A DNA stretch of 64,000 nucleotides, from positions 1 through 64,000 of the forward strand of contig JAFXUZ010000039.1 of the NCBI GenBank assembly GCA_017524725.1, read 5' to 3'. Origin of the DNA: Clostridia bacterium (GTDB taxonomy: Bacteria > Bacillota > Clostridia > Christensenellales > Aristaeellaceae). Under the pieces are notes generated by a model. The model was not told where the DNA came from and did not search any database. It saw only the letters and a program-made list of their open reading frames with translations. The position numbers were made by a program, and so were the translations under genes. Below, one piece after another: positions 59,461 to 64,000 of the stretch (position 1 is the first letter of the stretch; each line of letters starts with the position of its first letter).

Positions 59461-61059
59461 ATGGGAATGAAGCGGATGCCGGAAGTCAGCTTTCTGGCTG
59501 AAGGAGTAAAAACCTGGGCGTATGAGTTTGAACGTTTCCGTGTAAAAACACTGGTGCCTGAACCTGATCCCCTGGAGGGATGCGTCAATTTCGGCTTCAA
59601 GGCGCCGTACCTGATCGTTCTGGAAGAAACCGAATTGTCCCCGGAGGAAGCGCTTCGGTATGCCCGGGCCCGGGGACTGCTTGCCCTCGCAAAGCGTTTT
59701 TCCACAAGCGTGGTGTGCGTGTATCCCACAGACGAGGGCGGATGGGAACGGGCGGACGAACAGCTTTTCATCGACCTTGTGGCGGAATCCCGCATCCAGC
59801 AGTATTACCGGGACGGCGTTGTTATGAGCCGGGATCGTTTCAGCGGCGCATGGGGCGACTGTTATATCCGGGGAGCGATCTTTCGCACCTGCCTGTACGG
59901 CAGCGGCAGGTCCGCGGATTATATCGCGAGATGCCTCCTGAAAACAATCCATGGCCTGTACCTGTGGGGACCGGGAGAGATCACTCCCCTGGGGGTGACG
60001 CTTGAGAGTCTGTCCGCAGTCCCTGTGCCCGAACGCCGGGACATTCCCATTTTATCGCTGAACAATACGAAAGAGATCAACGCCGCGCTTTCCGTACGCT
60101 GCGATCATTTCCGTATCAGCAGTCCGGAGGGCTTTGAGAAAGACTATCTGAATTTCCTCGGCCGGTACAAACGCTGGTGCGGCAGGCTGGAGGAAGAGCC
60201 GGTTATGGCCGAATACGGTATGACGGAAGAACCGGATTTCGCCATGGTTCGTACCTCGCCGGATAACAAGGGCGACGACACGGGGAAGGAGACCCACCGG
60301 ATCGGTTATATCGCATGGTATAAAAAAGACCTCATGGAAAATGGGCCCGTGCCATTGGTCCTGGCTTTCCACGGAGGAGGGGATTCAGCTTATCACATTG
60401 CGCACGTTTCCGGATGGTGGCGGATCGCAATGCGGCACGGCTTCCTGCTGGTCGCGGTGGAAAACCACCTGAACAGCACCGCGACGGAAACAATGGAACT
60501 GATCGAAGTGCTGAAAAAACGTTATCCCATTGACAGTGCCAGGATCTACGCCACAGGGTTTTCCATGGGCGGGTGCAAATCCTGGGACCTGTACCAGGAA
60601 TACCCGGAGGTGTTCGCCGGCCTTGCTCCGATGGACGCGACTTTTGAGGTGGGCCTGAACGTGTACGGGAAACCCGCGCCGGGAGACATCAACCGCACGG
60701 TGCCTGTACCGCTGTTTTATGCCGGGGGAGAGGAAACGCCGCTGCCGGAACTGCCATTCCAGGCGGAAAAATGCCTGGAAAGGATGAAGTATGTGTTTGA
60801 AGTCAATCAGGTGACAAAACCGTATGATGTCCGGTTTGAGGACAGGGATCGGTGGGAGAATCCCATATGGGGCATCGACGGCGACAGGACGGACCGCATG
60901 TTTGATCCGTCACGGAACAGCACCCTCACCGTACAGTTTTTTAAAAGCCGCGACCGCGTTGTCCGCACCGCTTTTGCAAGTGTCAGCGGGCAGGGACATG
61001 AATGCCGCGAACATACCTGCGAGGAGGCCTGGCGTTTTTTGAGCGGTTTTACCCGCTGA
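59461..61059 (+). CDS. Alpha/beta hydrolase (PHB-depolymerase/esterase-like)
   Basis: A 532-residue protein. The C-terminal half (about 290-532) is a catalytic alpha/beta hydrolase: VLAFHGGGDSAYHI (oxyanion region) and YATGFSMGGCKSWDLY (nucleophile Ser in GFSMGG near 380); the His is probably in GQGHECREH. The N-terminal half (1-280) has no recognised domain. No signal peptide. ATG 59461 follows GGAGGAGG. It probably cleaves a carbohydrate- or peptide-linked ester. Confidence 0.75.
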   Translation: MGMKRMPEVSFLAEGVKTWAYEFERFRVKTLVPEPDPLEGCVNFGFKAPYLIVLEETELSPEEALRYARARGLLALAKRFSTSVVCVYPTDEGGWERADEQLFIDLVAESRIQQYYRDGVVMSRDRFSGAWGDCYIRGAIFRTCLYGSGRSADYIARCLLKTIHGLYLWGPGEITPLGVTLESLSAVPVPERRDIPILSLNNTKEINAALSVRCDHFRISSPEGFEKDYLNFLGRYKRWCGRLEEEPVMAEYGMTEEPDFAMVRTSPDNKGDDTGKETHRIGYIAWYKKDLMENGPVPLVLAFHGGGDSAYHIAHVSGWWRIAMRHGFLLVAVENHLNSTATETMELIEVLKKRYPIDSARIYATGFSMGGCKSWDLYQEYPEVFAGLAPMDATFEVGLNVYGKPAPGDINRTVPVPLFYAGGEETPLPELPFQAEKCLERMKYVFEVNQVTKPYDVRFEDRDRWENPIWGIDGDRTDRMFDPSRNSTLTVQFFKSRDRVVRTAFASVSGQGHECREHTCEEAWRFLSGFTR

Positions 61060-61391
61060 ATAACAGGAGAAAATAAAAGCTGAAAAAGAATAAATATACG
61101 ATTCATTCTTCTTTTTTACGGTTCAATCACTAAATCTGTGTGATGCCCAGAGGTATCCGCGTTTTTACAGCAACAGGCTCCTTCTTCCGTTACTGCCTTT
61201 TTACCGCACGTCCCACGCGGTAAGGAACGGACGACTCTGGGCGGAGGTTAAAGCGGTGAAGAAAGCAAAGACGATTGATGGATCACCGACTGACTGAACG
61301 CAAAAAGTGCAGTGCTTCATGGGTTGACTGTCAGTCAAAAACGGTTATAATCATACGGTAGATGATCAAAGTTTCAGGGGGTTGAGTTCTT
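61060..61391. other. Intergenic leader region before trpS
   Basis: It holds AT-rich sequence after the hydrolase, a hairpin TACCGC/GCGGTA (61200-61221) without U-tract, and the trpS promoter. I searched it for a T-box (conserved AGGGTGGNACCGCG) and found none. Confidence 0.6.
61324..61351 (+). promoter_or_regulatory. Promoter of trpS
   Basis: TTGACT (61324-61329), 16 bases, TATAAT (61346-61351), 40 bases before the start codon. Confidence 0.8.
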
Positions 61392-62495
61392 ATGGGCAAA
61401 AACATCATTCTTACCGGAGACCGGCCCACCGGGCGGCTGCACCTGGGGCATTATGTCGGCTCGCTCAAGCGTCGGGTAGAACTGCAGAACTCGGGCAAGT
61501 TCGATGAGATCAATATCCTGATCGCCGACGACCAGGCGCTGACGGACAATGCCGACAATCCGGGAAAGATCAGGGACAACATCGTAAACGTGGTGCTCGA
61601 TTACCTTTCCGTTGGGATCGATCCGTCGAAGACCACCATATGCGTGCAGTCGGCCCTTCCGGCGCTGCATGCCCTGACCTTCTATTATCTGAATATGGTG
61701 ACGACAGCCCGCCTGTCCCGGAATCCCACCGTTAAAGCGGAGATCCAGATGCGCGGTTTCGCCGACGAGGGCCTGCCTGCCGGGTTCTTTATCTATCCCG
61801 TTTCCCAGGCGGCGGACATCACGGCTTTTGACGCCAACGTGGTTCCCGTTGGGGAGGATCAGCTTCCCATGATCGAACAGGCCAGGGAGATCGTTGAAAA
61901 GTTCAATAAGATCTACGGTGAAACTTTGGTGCTCCCCAATGCCATGATCCCGGAGAACGAGACGCAGCGCCGCCTGCCCGGAGTGGACGGCAAGGCCAAG
62001 ATGAGCAAATCCCTGGGCAACTGCATTTACCTATCCGACAGCCCGAAAACCGTTAAGAAACAGGTAAACGGCCGGATGTTCACCGATCCGCAGCACCTGC
62101 AGATCAGCGACCCCGGCCATACTGAAGGGAACGTGGTATTTACATATCTTGACGCCCTGTGCACCGACGCGCATTTTGCCGAATTCCTGCCGGAGTATCA
62201 GAATCTGGAGGAAATGAAAGCCCATTACCGTCGGGGCGGCCTGGGAGACGGGACCTGCAAAAAATTCCTGATCAACGTGCTGGAAGAGACCCTGTCTCCC
62301 ATCCGTGCGGAACGCGCCAAATGGGAAGCGGATATCGACGCGGTGTACGATATCATTCGTGAAGGAACGGCGAAGGCTGTGGAGACCACCAACGCGACCC
62401 TGGCCCGTGTCAGGAAAGCCATGAGGATCGACTATTTTGTGGACCGTGCCATCGTAGGAGAGTGGAATGAGCTCCTGAAGAAAGCGGACCAGTAA
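61392..62495 (+). CDS. trpS: Tryptophan-tRNA ligase
   Basis: A 367-residue class I synthetase: TGDRPTGRLHLGHYVGSL (HIGH), AKMSKSLGN (KMSKS), and VPVGEDQLPMIEQ in the active-site region. It charges tRNA-Trp. It is transcribed from its own promoter; no T-box leader is present. Confidence 0.95.
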   Translation: MGKNIILTGDRPTGRLHLGHYVGSLKRRVELQNSGKFDEINILIADDQALTDNADNPGKIRDNIVNVVLDYLSVGIDPSKTTICVQSALPALHALTFYYLNMVTTARLSRNPTVKAEIQMRGFADEGLPAGFFIYPVSQAADITAFDANVVPVGEDQLPMIEQAREIVEKFNKIYGETLVLPNAMIPENETQRRLPGVDGKAKMSKSLGNCIYLSDSPKTVKKQVNGRMFTDPQHLQISDPGHTEGNVVFTYLDALCTDAHFAEFLPEYQNLEEMKAHYRRGGLGDGTCKKFLINVLEETLSPIRAERAKWEADIDAVYDIIREGTAKAVETTNATLARVRKAMRIDYFVDRAIVGEWNELLKKADQ

Positions 62496-62533
62496 TCATT
62501 CCCGCGCCTTTATGCCCCGTTTTTTCACCCGTG

Positions 62534-63250
62534 TCACCAGGGATACGATTCCCCGGTCCAGGTGATAAAGACGGGGCCGTTTTTGTCGTGCCGCTTTTTT
62601 TCAAAAAGGATCCGGAGCGTTTCGGCGTGTTCATAGGGGATCAGGGGGGCCTCATTGTTGCCGGGATTGGTCCTGATCCAGCCGGGATGCAGGCAGATGA
62701 TGTTCAGGTTCGGGTCATCCCGGAAATAGTTGTGCATGGTCATGGTTAGCATATTCAGGGCGGCCTTTTCCGTGCCGTAATCCAGGTAGAAGGTGCGGTA
62801 GCATTTGCCGATGCTGCCGGCCTCGGAGGAGATATTGACTACCAGGGCGCCAATGGCGCTCTTTTTCAGCAGGGGCAGGAACGCCTTGAGTACACGGATA
62901 GGGCCGACCGCGCCTACGTTGACGGCAGGGGCCACCAGGTCCAGGTCAAAATCCGGAAGTTCTTTCATCGTATCAGCGGAGGCGGTGGTGGCGTTATTGA
63001 TGATCAGGTCAAGGCTGTCGGTCAACTTTGAGCACTCCGCGGCCGCGGCGCTCACCGATGCGGTGGAGGCGATGTCCATATTCAGGATATGGAGCACGCC
63101 GGGATACTCTTTTTTTAGACCCTCAAGCGCTTCGGAAGGCCGGCGGACGCTGGCAAATACCCGGTCGCCGTTTTCAAGATAACGTTTTACCAGGTTAAAG
63201 CCCAGAGCATAGGGCCTTCCTGTGCCGGTGATCAGAACGGTCTGAGTCAT
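62534..63250 (-). CDS. Short-chain dehydrogenase/reductase
   Basis: A 238-residue SDR: N-terminal VLITGTGRPYALGFNL (a variant of TGxxxGxG), INNATT (NNAG motif), the catalytic Ser in VNISSEAG, and YGTEKAA (Y-x3-K). It probably reduces or oxidises a small alcohol or sugar. It follows the aldo/keto reductase gene on the minus strand with 18 bases between them. Confidence 0.85.
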   Translation of the reverse strand: MTQTVLITGTGRPYALGFNLVKRYLENGDRVFASVRRPSEALEGLKKEYPGVLHILNMDIASTASVSAAAAECSKLTDSLDLIINNATTASADTMKELPDFDLDLVAPAVNVGAVGPIRVLKAFLPLLKKSAIGALVVNISSEAGSIGKCYRTFYLDYGTEKAALNMLTMTMHNYFRDDPNLNIICLHPGWIRTNPGNNEAPLIPYEHAETLRILFEKKRHDKNGPVFITWTGESYPW

Positions 63251-63268
63251 GGGATCATTCTCCTTCCT

Positions 63269-64000
63269 TTACTGTGCGTTCAATTCCTTCCAGGCGTCCT
63301 GCATCAGATCGATGATGGAAAGGTGCTGGGGGCAGGCAGCTTCACACGCGCCGCATCCGACGCAGCGGTCGGCACCGCTGTCTTTTTCCCTGATCTGTTT
63401 CAGGTTCCAGTCCCATCTGGGATCGGTATCGTAAAGGGACACGTTGTTCCATGCCGAAAAGATCCCGGGGATATTCACCCCGTTGGGGCAGGGCATGCAG
63501 TACCTGCAGCCGGTGCAGCCCGCTTTGGTGCGGCTGAGGTAAGCTTCACGAACACTGTCCATCAGGCGGAGCTCTTCTTCTGACATGATCCCCGGCCCCA
63601 CCGTGTCAAAGATGCGCAGGTTGTCGTCCACCTGCTCCGGCTCGTTGCAACCGGACAGAACCACCGCGATCTCGGGATGGTTGCATAGCCAGCGGAAAGC
63701 CCATTCCACGGGAGAGCGCTTGACAGGGAAAGCATCGTAAAGGGCTTGCACGTTGGACGGCGCTTTCGAAAGCCTGCCTCCCAAAAGCCCTTCCATGATC
63801 ACCACCGGAATCCCAAGCCTGCCTGCCAGTTCCAGCCCGCGGGTGCCCGCCTGGTTATCGACGTCCATAAAGTTGTACTGGATCTGGACCATATCCCAGT
63901 CGTAATCCTGAATGATCGCTTCAAAATCCTTATAAGGCCCGTGGAAGGAGAAGCACTTGTAGCGTATCTTTCCCGCTTTTTTCATGTCGTCAAAAAATGC
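63269..64000 (-). CDS. Aldo/keto reductase with 4Fe-4S ferredoxin-like tail, partial
   Basis: The frame runs to the window edge; its N-terminus lies outside (64000 side). Visible are the AKR barrel C-terminal part (IRYKCFSFHGP, IPVVIMEGLLGG, VVLSGCNEPEQV) and two Cys clusters at the end: CTGCRYCMPCPNG and DRCVGCGACEAACPQ, binding iron-sulfur clusters. This is the AKR/4Fe-4S family of anaerobes. The start codon and catalytic Tyr are not in view. Confidence 0.85.
   Translation of the reverse strand, partial: AFFDDMKKAGKIRYKCFSFHGPYKDFEAIIQDYDWDMVQIQYNFMDVDNQAGTRGLELAGRLGIPVVIMEGLLGGRLSKAPSNVQALYDAFPVKRSPVEWAFRWLCNHPEIAVVLSGCNEPEQVDDNLRIFDTVGPGIMSEEELRLMDSVREAYLSRTKAGCTGCRYCMPCPNGVNIPGIFSAWNNVSLYDTDPRWDWNLKQIREKDSGADRCVGCGACEAACPQHLSIIDLMQDAWKELNAQ

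Noticed and set aside
61060-61391. T-box leader for trpS
   Set aside because: The conserved T-box sequence and specifier structure are absent on the plus strand. The GCGGTA/TACCGC hairpin is upstream of the promoter and has no U-tract.

Overview
The window looks like chromosomal DNA of a GC-rich, Gram-positive anaerobe of the Firmicutes (Clostridia-like; this assignment is inference). Most coding DNA is clearly GC-rich. Promoters are sigma-A type, often with an extended TG-n before the -10. TTG and GTG starts with strong AGGAGG-like ribosome binding sites are common. Intrinsic terminators are easy to find. Housekeeping genes (asd-dapA-dapB-greA, pgsA, yebC, rlmD, trpS and one tRNA-Thr) alternate with accessory metabolic and regulatory cassettes typical of a gut or rumen carbohydrate user.

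Layout. 1-5350: a 5'-truncated GH28 fragment, an aminoglycoside-phosphotransferase-like kinase, a GNAT-methyltransferase fusion, a divergent EamA exporter/TetR pair around a perfect palindrome, and a short TfoX-type protein. 5482-16083: a divergent AraC regulator and a nine-gene ferrous-iron/FTR1-P19 operon: FTR1 permease, P19-like lipoprotein-type iron binder, DUF2318 membrane protein, two FtsX/MacB-like permeases, ATPase, DUF4418 protein, a third permease and a second ATPase. One permease carries an inserted FMN-binding (flavinylation) domain. 16320-19773: a three-gene cassette of a STAS-kinase fusion, a HIGH-type nucleotidyltransferase and a MATE-transporter/anti-sigma-ATPase fusion. 20022-25957: GH35 beta-galactosidase, DUF5107-TPR protein and a small membrane protein. 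26014-34199: a PocR-AraC regulator divergent from a sugar operon (DUF4432 epimerase-like, fucose-isomerase-like, aldo/keto reductase, FGGY kinase, class II aldolase), then a HAD hydrolase and tyrosine phosphatase that appear to be one fusion gene cut by an in-frame TAA.

34296-38318: minus-strand radical SAM protein, AraC-GyrI regulator, TIM-barrel isomerase, family I.5-like lipase and tRNA-Thr(GGT). 38588-41843: lysine-pathway operon with greA. 42053-53719: pgsA, yebC, secreted C39-like peptidase, a degenerate Na/Pi-cotransporter-like membrane protein with a class-3-lipase-like partner, a secreted peptidoglycan-binding/SH3 protein, a MATE exporter, a CHAP-like secreted protein and an LPG-synthase-type flippase. 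53758-56402: DUF1015 and rlmD.

56403-58737 is an AT-richer island immediately after rlmD. It holds a split GNAT gene, an unrecognised protein and two extra copies of an rlmD 3' end, which points to repeated integration at the rlmD attachment site. The window closes with a hypothetical protein, an esterase/alpha-beta hydrolase, trpS, an SDR oxidoreductase and an aldo/keto reductase-ferredoxin protein that runs off the right edge.

The two most unusual items are the flavin domain inside the iron-operon permease (11632-13122) and the partner-switching cassette in which STAS and anti-sigma-type ATPase domains are fused to a small-molecule kinase and a MATE transporter (16320-19773).
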